Below are positions 31,406-39,512 of a stretch of DNA of 64,000 nt, piece after piece. The position numbers and the translations under genes are program-made. Source of the DNA: a virus; IMG/VR virus record IMGVR_UViG_3300003177_000010, positions 1 through 64,000 of that record. One strand, written 5' to 3'. Each line of letters opens with the position of its first letter. Within the stretch, counting starts at the first letter, position 1. Under the pieces are notes generated by a model. That model did no database searches. It was given only the letters and a program-made list of their open reading frames with translations, and was not told where the DNA came from.

Positions 31406-32162
31406 TTGAGAACCAAGATTTTACCTTTGACATAAATGTTACCTTTTTATTCTTGGCCAGATCTGTGTAAGAAATATTCTTAATTGTTTCAACCTCAATA
31501 AGAGATTCTGAAACAATTCGATTAATGTTATCAATATCTACGCTAATTTTCTTGCCTGGTTTTTCGATGCCAATTTCTCGCATTCTATCAAGCATTTTTG
31601 TAAATGTCAAATCACAGAATTCATCTTCCCAATCTGTGATAAAATACATTCGATCGTGTTTTAAATTAATTTTCTCGTTCAAAAACATACCAAAAACGAT
31701 TGGATCTCTGTTACGGGCGACAAAACTTTTCTGTTCAGGAGTATTGACTTCTTCATCCGTAAAATCTGTATAGATAACAACTAAAAGATCAAAGATTTCA
31801 AGATTACGAGCTTTTTCAATATCTTCTACGTTCATATCAGGAATAACACGAGGAAAGTTTTCAAGCTCAATAATTTTTACAGAATTTTTTGGTGTAATTG
31901 AATCAATAAGTCTAACAACATCTTGGCGATATACAAAATCTTCATATCCTAGAGAGTTAAGAATCATTTCTTTTTCAAGAATTTGCCACATATAAGCTGA
32001 TTTATGGGAGAGATTTTTCTGACCAAGACGTTCCGCCTTTTGAATTTCTTTACCAAGAAATGCCATATTATCTTCAAGCTTTTTATATTCCATTTTGTTG
32101 ATTTTAGTTTTCAACTCAGCGAAATAATCCTTTGGCTCTGTAATATTATCATCTTCTATCAT
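31395..32162 (-). CDS. Hypothetical protein, atypical codon use
   Basis: A 255-residue acidic protein (NMAFLGKEIQKAERLG early, RNRDPIVFGMFLNEKI and FITDWEDEFCDLTF in the middle). It recalls uncharacterised proteins of T4-like marine phages but I cannot name it. Leu is mostly CTT/TTG and Arg CGT, unlike the TTA/CTA and AGA of neighbours. A good ribosome site (AGGAGAG) precedes the ATG. Lies directly downstream of the tmRNA. Confidence 0.6.
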   Translation of the reverse strand: MIEDDNITEPKDYFAELKTKINKMEYKKLEDNMAFLGKEIQKAERLGQKNLSHKSAYMWQILEKEMILNSLGYEDFVYRQDVVRLIDSITPKNSVKIIELENFPRVIPDMNVEDIEKARNLEIFDLLVVIYTDFTDEEVNTPEQKSFVARNRDPIVFGMFLNEKINLKHDRMYFITDWEDEFCDLTFTKMLDRMREIGIEKPGKKISVDIDNINRIVSESLIEVETIKNISYTDLAKNKKVTFMSKVKSWFSSDA

Positions 32163-32199
32163 GTTATCTCTCCTGTTAACTATAGAATAATAATTATAA

Positions 32200-32580
32200 T
32201 AAAGTAGACCCGTTTGGTAATACGGTGGAGTCTATACCGCAAAAAGGATTAGGCAACTAGTGCATAATCTTTAGGTGCTATGTTATCGTTTGCATTTACG
32301 AGTTTTGAGCCGATGTGGTGTGCTCATCCAGTAATCTCCACTTTATCCCCAATGTCATTCGATCCTATTTCGACCCCATTATAAGTATATCAGTTTCAGG
32401 GTTCGAACCCTCTTACGGCCTAAATAAACTGTTATAATCACCAATGGCCACTGTACACTCAGTGTCAATATACTTATGGTGGAGTCGCTGGGTACTGCCC
32501 CCAGGTCATGTCCATTTTTGTATTGTTTCATCAATTACTAGGTGTCTTTAAGGCGCATCCCATTCCTATTAATTTCGTCT
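32200..32580 (-). ncRNA. ssrA: Circularly permuted two-piece tmRNA
   Basis: Minus-strand reading finds a tag frame at 32293-32249, ANDNIAPKDYALVA then TAA, in the setting GTAAAT-GCA-AAC typical of tmRNA. The coding piece begins GGGGTCG at 32377. No matching 3' strand follows it; instead CGACTCC-ACCA lies upstream (32486-32477) and pairs all seven acceptor positions with GGGGTCG, including G3-U70, the alanyl-tRNA synthetase signal. A 5-bp T stem (CTGGG/CCCAG) precedes it, though its loop GGCAGTA is unusual. A 99-nt insert between the CCA and the GGGG is flanked by TAAGTATAT/ATATACTTA and would be excised. tmRNA rescues stalled ribosomes and tags the product for ClpXP-type proteolysis. Outer ends are approximate. 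Confidence 0.87.
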
Positions 32581-32776
32581 TTATACTAAACCGGAGAACC
32601 GGCCTCAGAATAACTAACTCCGAATCTTCACCCTATGAAGGTGATGTAATTTCACATCTCTAACAATGTCAGTCATTAGATTAGTAGGTGGCACTAGTTA
32701 GATAGTATAGCTACCTACTAATTAAGTAAGAACAAGTGCAAAGGCACCTTCGTGGGCTAAGCCTAATAATTCTTAC
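32581..32776. other. Stem-loop-rich spacer upstream of tmRNA
   Basis: No gene. Strong stems: a 10-bp pair ATTAGTAGGT/ACCTACTAAT around 32679-32722, and TAAGTAAGAA/TTCTTACTTA (about 32722-32779) enclosing two small hairpins just after the stop of the next gene. These may be terminator, processing signals or part of the tmRNA precursor. Confidence 0.45.
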
Positions 32777-33250
32777 TTAAAAATCTTCATAGTACAATAT
32801 AGGTTTATTAAAAGCATCCATATATTGCTTCATAACATCAGATAAATCTTCATCTTCAGTAGCTACTGGCGCTACTGGCTCTTCTGTACAAGCTGTAGGA
32901 ATACCTCCTACAGAATATACTTCGTGTATACCTGTTTGATATTCTCCGTCACCTAATGATTTAGTAACACGGCGATAAGACCAAGTAGGCTCATGATGCT
33001 TTACAGTACCTTTACTAATGGTAAATAAAGTTCTACCTTCGTTATTTAAAATTACATAGCCGCCTGTTTTATTATAATGAATTACTCCATCAATATTACA
33101 AGTATTAGCATCAGTACTGGTTATGCCTACTACTTCATTATTAAGTAAAGCACCGAAAGTACATGTAACACTTCGATATTTCTCCTGTATAGTAATAGTG
33201 CAGTCAGTATAATTTACTACTTCTATACATTTACCTAATAGACTTCTCAT
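32777..33250 (-). CDS. Hypothetical protein
   Basis: A 157-residue protein, beta-rich in the first 100 residues with a low-complexity acidic linker (APVATEDEDLSDV) before a short C-terminal helix. No family recognised. Overlaps the upstream gene by 4 nt. Confidence 0.55.
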   Translation of the reverse strand: MRSLLGKCIEVVNYTDCTITIQEKYRSVTCTFGALLNNEVVGITSTDANTCNIDGVIHYNKTGGYVILNNEGRTLFTISKGTVKHHEPTWSYRRVTKSLGDGEYQTGIHEVYSVGGIPTACTEEPVAPVATEDEDLSDVMKQYMDAFNKPILYYEDF

Positions 33251-33540
33251 TTTGTTTTCCTGTATTTAGGTTCAATTTTTTCGTAAGTTTTGGGAAAAAA
33301 GCGTGTATAAGACTCTTTTGTAGTTACTTGTAAAAGACCTTGCTCATCGCATAATGTACATGGTTCTTTATAGGTCTCTGTTTGAAAATCATGATAATTA
33401 ATTACCTTTTCTTTTTCAATAAAACCTATACCGCCACAGTTATTACACAACTTATCCTCTACAGTAGTACGTATATATACAGATATATCACCATATAGAC
33501 CTATAATATATTCGTCTGCTGGTAGCTCTTTTACAACCAT
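33247..33540 (-). CDS. DnaJ-type zinc finger protein
   Basis: A 97-residue protein with CNNCGGIG and CTLCDEQG separated by about 30 residues, two CXXCXGXG-like repeats as in the DnaJ zinc finger, so one zinc site is likely. There is no J domain. Role unknown, perhaps protein or RNA contact. Confidence 0.6.
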   Translation of the reverse strand: MVVKELPADEYIIGLYGDISVYIRTTVEDKLCNNCGGIGFIEKEKVINYHDFQTETYKEPCTLCDEQGLLQVTTKESYTRFFPKTYEKIEPKYRKTK

Positions 33541-33616
33541 TATATTCCTTTCTTAAGAGTAATATAGATATTATTCCATTATTGGCACTCTATTTTATTT
33601 TGTTCTACGCACTAAT

Positions 33617-33692
33617 TGGTTGCGGGAGTAGGACTCGAACCTACGACCTCTTGGTTATGAGCCAAGCTAGCTGCCGCTGCTAACATCCCGCA
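33617..33692 (-). tRNA. tRNA-Met(CAU), initiator-like
   Basis: 76 nt with CCA. The D arm AGCAGC-GG-CAGCT and the arrangement of the acceptor (GCGGG/CCCGC offset by one) are like initiator tRNA, and the anticodon arm is CTTGG CTCATAA CCAAG. The first position would pair (T1-A72) instead of the usual initiator mismatch, and only two G-C pairs flank the loop, so initiator function is uncertain. Confidence 0.8.
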
Positions 33693-33710
33693 TTAATTTC
33701 TTTATACTCC

Positions 33711-33739
33711 AATGTAATACTAAAATAAGCGTTAGGCAA
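33711..33739 (-). promoter_or_regulatory. Promoter with adjoining palindrome
   Basis: TTGCCT, 17 bp, TACATT on the minus strand, preceded by TTAAACGAAGTTTAA (33741-33755), for the initiator-like tRNA. Confidence 0.55.
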
Positions 33740-33776
33740 TTTTAAACTTCGTTTAATAAGTACTTCAGCTATAAAT

Positions 33777-33864
33777 AAGCCCTACTACAAAGTCATTTTA
33801 GTGACAGCTCACGTCATCCATATATAGCACCTGCAGACACTATGTACATTTTGTAGTAGGACTT
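33777..33864 (-). other. 15-bp stem with 58-nt structured loop
   Basis: AAGCCCTACTACAAA (33777-33791) pairs over 15 bp (one G-T) with 33850-33864; the enclosed region can form smaller hairpins (GTGAGC/GTCAC). It starts six bases after the 3' end of tRNA-Tyr and could be a terminator, a processing element or a small RNA. There is no poly-T tract. Confidence 0.5.
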
Positions 33865-33869
33865 AACTT

Positions 33870-33954
33870 TGGTGGAAGAGTGTCGAGTCGAACGACACGC
33901 TATTACACTCCGGTTTTACAGACCTTCTGCGGATACCCTCCGCTGAACTCTTCC
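33870..33954 (-). tRNA. tRNA-Tyr(GUA)
   Basis: 85-nt class II tRNA with CCA: acceptor GGAAGAG/CTCTTCC, loop CTGTAAA, T arm TGTCG TTCGACT CGACA. The upper two pairs of the anticodon stem are mismatched. Confidence 0.85.
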
Positions 33955-33962
33955 ATTATTTC

Positions 33963-34101
33963 TTATAGGATAAAGGACGTTACTTCCTTTTGACTCTCCT
34001 TTACGCTATTCAACGAAGTTGAATAATAACACGTCTATAAGCCTGCCACGGAGATCTCTTATAGTTGGCGGTCACTTAACTCTAAGTAAGTAATCCTATA
34101 A
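33963..34101 (-). other. Closed 139-nt structured element
   Basis: TTATAGGAT and ATCCTATAA at the two ends pair over 9 bp and enclose CTATAAG/CTTATAG and TTCAAC/GTTGAA hairpins. It begins just upstream of tRNA-Tyr. No gene is present. Confidence 0.35.
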
Positions 34102-34205
34102 AAATAAGCAGTTATCACTCTACTCGTAAATACTACTAAAAAATAATAAATCTTGTAGTAACTGCTCCGATATACTGTAGATTTTTTTGATCGGTTTATG
34201 ACTGT

Positions 34206-34403
34206 CTACGAACCGGAAGTCATTTTTAGTATATCGTTTAATTGTTCTTTACTATGTATAGCTGCTTGAATTGCTATATCAAAATCTTTAGCATTTTTAG
34301 TATTACATAAGCAATAAAAAACTACGTTTTTATGTAACCCGCTGGAAATAGCATTTCCTAAGGCAGAAGCCATAATGTCATAATCAGAAATATCTTTATA
34401 CAT
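34206..34403 (-). CDS. Hypothetical protein
   Basis: A 65-residue helical protein of unknown function; overlaps the next upstream gene by 8 nt. Confidence 0.5.
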   Translation of the reverse strand: MYKDISDYDIMASALGNAISSGLHKNVVFYCLCNTKNAKDFDIAIQAAIHSKEQLNDILKMTSGS

Positions 34404-34671
34404 ATTGATACTTAATAGTGCTTAGGACTAATATACGTAGAATTATTTGCTGTAATTCTAAAGGAAAGTCAGCTGGTTTACCCTCTAAATAATTAATAAT
34501 CCTTGTTACAGACTTCTCATACCTTAATAATTCTTTTCTCTTTTTTCTATCTTCACATTTCTGAGAGCTACTCGCAAAATACTTTCTTTGCTCTTTGAAA
34601 TACGCAATATCTGTGTAGCTATAGCTACTAGCTAAATCCATTCTTAGTACTTTAGGTATATTATAGCGCAT
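34396..34671 (-). CDS. Hypothetical basic protein
   Basis: A 91-residue, Lys/Arg/Tyr-rich helical protein (QKCEDRKKRKELLRYEKSV). Starts at ATG coupled to the upstream stop (TAATG). Function unknown. Confidence 0.5.
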   Translation of the reverse strand: MRYNIPKVLRMDLASSYSYTDIAYFKEQRKYFASSSQKCEDRKKRKELLRYEKSVTRIINYLEGKPADFPLELQQIILRILVLSTIKYQYV

Positions 34672-34832
34672 TATTTAATAATCTCTGCTGCGATACATAC
34701 ACCTCTAACTTGTGTTGGCTCTAACTGTGTGAGAGCTGCTTGACACGCTTCAAAGCTGTCTAGTTTCACTGTAGTTATTCCGTTATGGGATATAAATAAC
34801 ACCAGAATATAAGCACCTGCAGTATTAATCAT
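34671..34832 (-). CDS. Small hypothetical protein
   Basis: A 53-residue protein with a beta-type first half (AYILVLFISHNGITTVKL) and FEACQAALTQLE helix, a common layout of tiny phage proteins of unknown role. Coupled to the next gene. Confidence 0.5.
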   Translation of the reverse strand: MINTAGAYILVLFISHNGITTVKLDSFEACQAALTQLEPTQVRGVCIAAEIIK

Positions 34833-34947
34833 TATGTTTCTTCTAAAAAATTAAATGCCTGAGAACCTCTTCATCTCTCACATTGTTCTGTAATTAAATA
34901 GCTATCAGGTAAGCACTATAAACCACTAAATTTATACTTGTATTATG

Positions 34948-35023
34948 TGGCGAAACTGAAGGGGATTGAACCCTCGACCTCCTACGTGACAGGCAGGCGC
35001 TCTAACCACTGAGCTACAGTTCC
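34948..35023 (-). tRNA. tRNA-Asp(GUC)
   Basis: 76-nt cloverleaf, G73 and CCA: acceptor GGAACTG/CAGTTTC, anticodon arm CCTGC CTGTCAC GTAGG. Confidence 0.94.
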
Positions 35024-35114
35024 AAAAAATTGCTACAGCAGATGTTAATTAGGGCCACCTTACGAATTTGAACCACGAAACATTCCACTCATTTTGCTCT
35101 ACTCGATAATTAGT

Positions 35115-35192
35115 TGGTCCTGCCGACGAGATTCGAACTCGCATTGGTCTCATTGAAAGTGAGGGTTCCTAGTCCAATTAGAAGACGGCAGG
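35115..35192 (-). tRNA. tRNA-Glu(UUC)
   Basis: 78 nt with CCA: acceptor CCTGCCG/CGGCAGG, anticodon arm CCTCA CTTTCAA TGAGA, T loop TTCGAAT. Confidence 0.92.
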
Positions 35193-35650
35193 ATATACTT
35201 ATGCTAGCTAGACACATATTTAACTAGTAATTTCTTACTGCTACAGGCATTAGGTAGTTGACACGGAGTGTCACGGCGCAACATTTAAGGGTATCCATAT
35301 ACACAAACAGAAGTATTATCGAGAGTGAGAATTGAGCCTAATATCTCTGTACTGTTATTAGGCCAATCCGCACAACGCATTAATTCATAGGCTATTACTT
35401 ATAAAAGCTGCTGTATACAAATTTAAAGCATTGCTGCTACCTAATTTTTACCTTTAAACTATTACTCTCCAATAATAGTGCTAACGTACTTAGTTAAAGT
35501 AGTAATTAGGCGCTGTTATTCCTTATACAGTAGGATTGAGTATTCTTTATCTTTACAGCTTATATCGGTTCAGGGGATACTATCCTAATAGCTACGTATA
35601 ACTAAAAGCATAAAGAAATGAGTATCTTCATTTAATTACGACCTGAATGT
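35193..35650. other. Noncoding hairpin-rich spacer
   Basis: No open frame supported. Shows a TGACAC/TGTCA hairpin near 35258-35273 and CCTAATA/TATTAGG near 35338-35364. Confidence 0.45.
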
Positions 35651-35727
<77 letters not shown>

Positions 35728-36005
35728 AATGAGTTAGGTTCTACTGCGAGACAGCGACTTAGCCAAACCTACGCGTTTGGTTCCATGAATTCGTATAGCT
35801 ACTATAATTTCTAGAGTTAGTAGCTATTTGAGGTATTGAATAGTTAATCCTGTAGTGTATACCGCACACTTTTATATTTAATTATTAAGGTTCAATAAAC
35901 ATAATAAACAAACCTACGATCACTCCCGCAATAGAGATTATATGATATAGTTCACATAACAAAACTATGTACCGTATTGAGTAACTATCTCAATTTAGTA
36001 TATTT

Positions 36006-36082
36006 TGGTAGTCCCACCTGGACTCGAACCAGGACTCAAAGCGTTATGAGCGCCCTACTTTAACCGATTAAGCTATGGGACC
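36006..36082 (-). tRNA. tRNA(CAU), duplicate of 28428-28504
   Basis: Identical over 76 of 77 positions to the tRNA at 28428; only the first base differs (G here, A there). Anticodon CAU; Met or Ile2. Confidence 0.93.
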
Positions 36083-36530
36083 AAAGAATAGGCTAGTAGT
36101 AATGAATATTCCCTACTAAGTTTCCTGCGGTCGGAGATTTGTATAATTTAGACCGCAACCATTAATTTGGAATAGCATGAGATTGATTAATTCTCTTATA
36201 CAGGAACGCTATTAATGCCTAGATAAGTATGTATGGAACACCTAACTTCTCCCTCTGTATACAATGCTCTACAGTTAGCAAATTTATTATCTCAGTTTAT
36301 TCTGCGTCTGGTTCCTACGAGTTAATCATTCTCGCCTCCCAAATCCCTCTTTATAACCCATTATAATATAAAAATAGGCTATAAACAAGAATAAACTTCG
36401 TTTAAAATGGTAGAAGGCATAACCGACCCTATAAGGTTATCCGGTTTTCGTAGAGTTAGTCATACATCACTGAAATGACTTGCCTTCTATTAAAAAATTT
36501 ATTTTGTTAAATAACTTTTCTTTATAATCC

Positions 36531-36559
36531 AATATAACGCAAAAATAAGCGTTAAGCAA
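36531..36559 (-). promoter_or_regulatory. Promoter with adjoining palindrome
   Basis: TTGCTT, 17 bp, TATATT on the minus strand, followed upstream by a degenerate palindrome. Confidence 0.6.
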
Positions 36560-36609
36560 GTTTAAATTTCGTTCAAAATATGATCTGTACCAGATTAAAT
36601 TGAACTTTA

Positions 36610-36677
36610 TTAGCGAGAGTAAGATTCGATACTTACATTCTGAGTAGTCTCAGGCTTAACTTAGGGGATCTCGCTAA
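36610..36677 (-). other. tRNA-like element without D arm
   Basis: A 9-bp end stem (TTAGCGAGA/TCTCGCTAA) encloses CTGAG/CTCAG and GTAAG/CTTAC hairpins, the latter with a TATCGAAT loop resembling a T arm. No CCA and no D arm. Confidence 0.35.
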
Positions 36678-36682
36678 TAACT

Positions 36683-36740
36683 ATCGAAAGTAAGAATCGA
36701 GCTTACATTGCCTATAACAATTCATTCATCTGATTTCGAT
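36683..36740 (-). other. tRNA-like element without D arm
   Basis: A 7-bp end stem (ATCGAAA/TTTCGAT) encloses ATTG/CAAT with a 7-nt loop and a T-arm-like GTAAG CTCGATT CTTAC. Similar to the neighbour at 36610, so the two may be related by duplication. No CCA. Confidence 0.35.
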
Positions 36741-36746
36741 ATAACT

Positions 36747-36775
36747 AATATAACATTTAAAAAAGCGTTTAGCAA
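36747..36775 (-). promoter_or_regulatory. Promoter with adjoining palindrome
   Basis: TTGCTA, 17 bp, TATATT on the minus strand, with the palindrome TTAAACGAAGTTT immediately upstream. Drives the tRNA-like elements. Confidence 0.6.
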
Positions 36776-36815
36776 TTTTAAACTTCGTTTAAAATATGAA
36801 CTGTACCAGTTTAAA

Positions 36816-37409
36816 TTAAACTTCGTTTAAAATCTTCTTTCTAACAACTTTATGTAATCCAGGATTTACTAGTAAGGCTCTAGGAAGAATTTCATGTCTA
36901 ATAAAATTACGCATATACTTAGTATCTTGATTAGATTTATCTTCTACCCAATTTACGTCGCGTTTATTGCACCAACGAATAAACTCTTCTTTTTTATTAA
37001 GTCTAAAAGGTCTAATAACATTCCTATTAGCATAAGGAATGATATTCCCTTTTCCGTGTAGGCTGCTAAAAAGCCATTGCTCTACACAATCATCTAAATG
37101 GTGTCCAGTAATTACTGGAGTATCAAAACTATGAAAAATAGAATATCTCTCATTTCTCCAATGCTCCTCTTGGCTTACTCCGATAGGAACTGTAGTATTG
37201 ATGCTAAAGACGTGTAAAGCAAGGTCGTTATTTTCAGCGTAAGTGGTGACAAACGTTTCTGCAATAGAACTTGTTTCGGTCCCATGATTTATAAATACTA
37301 AATTAACAGTATGATTATTCTTAAGAAAATCTACAATAGCTACACTATCTACACCGCCGCTAAATGCGACAGTTACTTCTCTTGGTAATTTCCCTTGAAT
37401 AGCAATCAT
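36816..37409 (-). CDS. tilS: tRNA(Ile)-lysidine synthetase-like protein
   Basis: A 197-residue N-type ATP pyrophosphatase. FSGGVDSVA (residues 16-24) is the PP-loop, GHHLDDCVEQWLF the TilS-type block and RHEILPR near the end is also conserved. TilS converts C34 of tRNA-Ile(CAU) to lysidine so that it reads AUA, and the phage has CAU tRNAs to serve as substrate. It is short, having only the catalytic domain. Its last residues LNEV and stop are supplied by the promoter palindrome. Confidence 0.85.
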   Translation of the reverse strand: MIAIQGKLPREVTVAFSGGVDSVAIVDFLKNNHTVNLVFINHGTETSSIAETFVTTYAENNDLALHVFSINTTVPIGVSQEEHWRNERYSIFHSFDTPVITGHHLDDCVEQWLFSSLHGKGNIIPYANRNVIRPFRLNKKEEFIRWCNKRDVNWVEDKSNQDTKYMRNFIRHEILPRALLVNPGLHKVVRKKILNEV

Positions 37410-37431
37410 TGTTTCTTCCTCTCTATAATTA

Positions 37432-37460
37432 AATATACATTATAAAAAAGAATTAAGCAA
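37432..37460 (-). promoter_or_regulatory. Sigma70-type promoter
   Basis: TTGCTT, 17 bp, TATATT on the minus strand, about 20 bp before the TilS start. Confidence 0.6.
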
Positions 37461-37467
37461 CTATATT

Positions 37468-38049
37468 TTAAAAAGCACAGGCATATAAAAGATCTAAAGA
37501 TTCTTTTTCTTTTTGTACTGTTTCTATAGACTTAATGGGTATATTAAACTCATTATAACCAAGTTTAGCTACATCTATATCAAAAAATTTTAAGGCTTTT
37601 ACATAATCATTATATACCATCCCATTTACTAGGTCTACCTCAATGTGCTTAATATTATAGTTAGTATCTAATAAAGCACAAAGAGGTAAGTCATCAATTA
37701 TTAAAAATTTATCATCTTCTTCGGCATTATCCTCTATCCACCACAGTATTTCATGTGATCTTTTTGAGGATTTACTTTTAGGTGTTAATGCTACACGCGC
37801 ATAATCAAAACGTAGTCCACATTTATATAGTAAATCTTTTAGTTTTTTCTCTTCTAAAAACCAAGACCAGTTAGTAGAAAGTACAATTTTAGCATCTGCA
37901 TAATCAGCAATTAGATTATGTAAACGAACTGCAAAAGGGTCAAAAGTAGGTAAACCTTTTTTAGTTTTATGGAATTTATAGTTTTCTTGTAAAAAATTCA
38001 ATTTAGCAGGTAACAGAGGCCCGTCAATATCTACAAATATATAATTCAT
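37468..38049 (-). CDS. HAD-family protein of RNA-repair type
   Basis: A 193-residue protein, YIFVDIDGPLLP (DXDG nucleophile), STNWSWFLEE in the middle and FLIIDDLPLC (late acidic motif). This is the form of HAD domains found in 'Swiss army knife' RNA repair proteins, where they dephosphorylate RNA ends. The upstream gene is a broken duplicate of it, and the two overlap or abut. Confidence 0.65.
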   Translation of the reverse strand: MNYIFVDIDGPLLPAKLNFLQENYKFHKTKKGLPTFDPFAVRLHNLIADYADAKIVLSTNWSWFLEEKKLKDLLYKCGLRFDYARVALTPKSKSSKRSHEILWWIEDNAEEDDKFLIIDDLPLCALLDTNYNIKHIEVDLVNGMVYNDYVKALKFFDIDVAKLGYNEFNIPIKSIETVQKEKESLDLLYACAF

Positions 38050-38050
38050 T

Positions 38051-38506
38051 TTAATTCCTCAAAAAAGTTAAAGCTTCAAGATAGTTATTATAAGACAGAC
38101 CGTCTATTAAGTCTGCTTTTATATTTTTAATGTTACTTTGTGGGAAATTCAGTAGTAAATCATCAATTACTAGAATTTTGTCTTCTGAGGTACAGTTAAC
38201 ATCTATCCACTGTTGTATTTCCTTAACTCTATTACCTACTTTATTAGTAACAGAGCTACTAGCGTAAGTAAAATTAAAGCCGCAATTATATAGTATATTT
38301 TTTATCTCATATTCAGAAAAGTAATTAGTCCAATTTGTTGCTAATATTATCTTAGCTTTTTATGCTAGTTTATTATAAGCAAAAACTGCAAAAGGGTCAA
38401 ATGTAGGTAAACCTTTTTTAGTCTTGCGATACTTATAATTGTTACCTAGCCTACTAAATTTAACAGGCAATAACGGGCCATCAATATCTACAAATACATA
38501 GTTCAT
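38051..38506 (-). pseudogene. Broken tandem duplicate of the HAD gene
   Basis: Starts MNYVFVDIDGPLLP and shares KTKKGLPTFDPFAV, ATNW and VIDDL with the gene at 37468, but a TAA follows KLA at about residue 49 where the intact copy has a few more residues. The rest of the frame (KAKIILATNWT...) stays open to 38051. Start overlaps the upstream stop by ATGA. Confidence 0.7.
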
Positions 38507-38796
38507 CTTAAGCTTTTATAAAATTTTGAAGTTTCTTCATAAGCGCTTTCACATTCTGTGCAAGGCTCTCCGTTTATTTCCCCATACCCACCATTACAAG
38601 TATTATTACCACATTTCCAACATATATGCATATAACGGTCACAATGTTTACAAAAGGTTAATTTATGCTTCTTATCTTTTGGTGCTATATGGTTACTAGT
38701 ATTGTAAGAAAAATCTAGAGTAGATATATCATAATCCCTAACTAACCTATAATAAATGCTCGGGACAGTGCTTTTTCCAATGTTATATTTCTGCAT
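38503..38796 (-). CDS. Zinc-ribbon protein
   Basis: A 97-residue protein with CKHC, CWKCGNNTC and CTEC spaced as in a double zinc ribbon. No family name. Coupled to the HAD remnant. Confidence 0.55.
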   Translation of the reverse strand: MQKYNIGKSTVPSIYYRLVRDYDISTLDFSYNTSNHIAPKDKKHKLTFCKHCDRYMHICWKCGNNTCNGGYGEINGEPCTECESAYEETSKFYKSLR

Positions 38797-38872
38797 ATAC
38801 TATCTCTACAACTTTTTCGTAGTCGTTATAATCTGGCTTATCTAAGTGAAATTCTGGTATATAATTACTCAT
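38783..38872 (-). CDS. Small hypothetical protein, perhaps N-terminally truncated
   Basis: A 29-residue acidic frame, MSNYIPEFHLDKPDYNDY... The same frame stays open upstream through KIDWGTD to a run of eight A; with seven A it would join an upstream ATG (MLKKAYLCYPKIDWG). So it may be one more gene disrupted in a poly-A run. Confidence 0.4.
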   Translation of the reverse strand: MSNYIPEFHLDKPDYNDYEKVVEIVYAEI

Positions 38873-38940
38873 GTCTGTTCCCCAGTCTATTTTAGGGTAG
38901 CAAAGGTAAGCTTTTTTTTAACATAGTTAAATATCCTTAT

Positions 38941-39015
38941 TGGTGCTCCAGTCAGGAATCAAACCTGCTTCTCCGACTTACAAGATCGGGCATCATTCTT
39001 AAATGTTTCAAGAGC
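38941..39015 (-). tRNA. tRNA-Thr(UGU)
   Basis: 75 nt with CCA: anticodon arm CCGAT CTTGTAA GTCGG, T arm GCAGG TTTGATT CCTGA. The D arm is a simple CATT-TAAG-AATG hairpin without the usual GG, and the acceptor has a T-T mismatch. Confidence 0.82.
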
Positions 39016-39019
39016 GTTG

Positions 39020-39424
39020 TTAGGTATATAGCGCTACAGCATATTCTATTTTATTGAAGGTGTTAAGTTTAGCTAAAGTATCTTCTATAAACCATTTATC
39101 TGCTATTTCGTCAAAAAATACTGCATTAATTTTACCTTTTGGTATTGTATAGCCTCTTTTTTCCCTACCTACCATTACTACTTTATCGTGTAAAATAGGC
39201 GTAAAGTTTTTATTATACTTTGAGTATATAATAGGATATTTCTCAGTACAAGCTAAGGCGTTAATTAGGTAACTTTTTCCTACTTGTCTAGGTGTTTTCA
39301 TTATTAAAGTTTTATACTCTAATAAATAGCTATAACGTGATAGATATTCAGGGTTATCACGTAATTTACTATTTTTCATTTCCTCTATTAAAGCAAACAT
39401 ATATACTTGAAATTTATTATCCAT
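39020..39424 (-). CDS. P-loop ATPase, terminase-like fragment
   Basis: A 134-residue protein, MDNKFQVYMF..., with MKTPRQVGKSYL (a terminase-style Walker A) and AVFFDEIADKWF (Walker B). It resembles the N-terminal ATPase half of phage terminases or related helicases but is far too short to be complete. The ATG at 39424 follows GAGG; the longer open frame is an artefact of translating the adjacent tRNA-Gln. Its 5' end is 15 nt from that tRNA. Confidence 0.6.
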   Translation of the reverse strand: MDNKFQVYMFALIEEMKNSKLRDNPEYLSRYSYLLEYKTLIMKTPRQVGKSYLINALACTEKYPIIYSKYNKNFTPILHDKVVMVGREKRGYTIPKGKINAVFFDEIADKWFIEDTLAKLNTFNKIEYAVALYT

Positions 39425-39438
39425 TAAGTACCTCATGC

Positions 39439-39512
39439 TGGTTGGAGAGGCAGGATTCGAACCTACGATCTTCTGAATCAAAGTCAGACGTCCTACCACT
39501 AGACCACTCTCC
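39439..39512 (-). tRNA. tRNA-Gln(UUG)
   Basis: 74-nt cloverleaf with CCA: acceptor GGAGAGT/CTCTCCA region, anticodon arm TCTGA CTTTGAT TCAGA, T loop TTCGAAT. Confidence 0.93.

Larger units (their letters stand above)
36083..36815. other. Noncoding region with tandemly repeated promoter blocks
   Basis: No gene. A block containing promoter, palindrome and the phrase CTGTACCAG occurs twice (about 36531-36615 and 36747-36830), and a decayed promoter-palindrome lies near 36365-36412. A GCGGTC/GACCGC stem is near 36127-36156. Two tRNA-like elements are listed separately. Confidence 0.5.

Noticed and set aside
32378-32476. A separate tRNA inside the tmRNA insert (it holds a GGGTTCGAACCC T arm)
   Set aside because: No matching acceptor stem or anticodon arm; kept as part of the excised insert.
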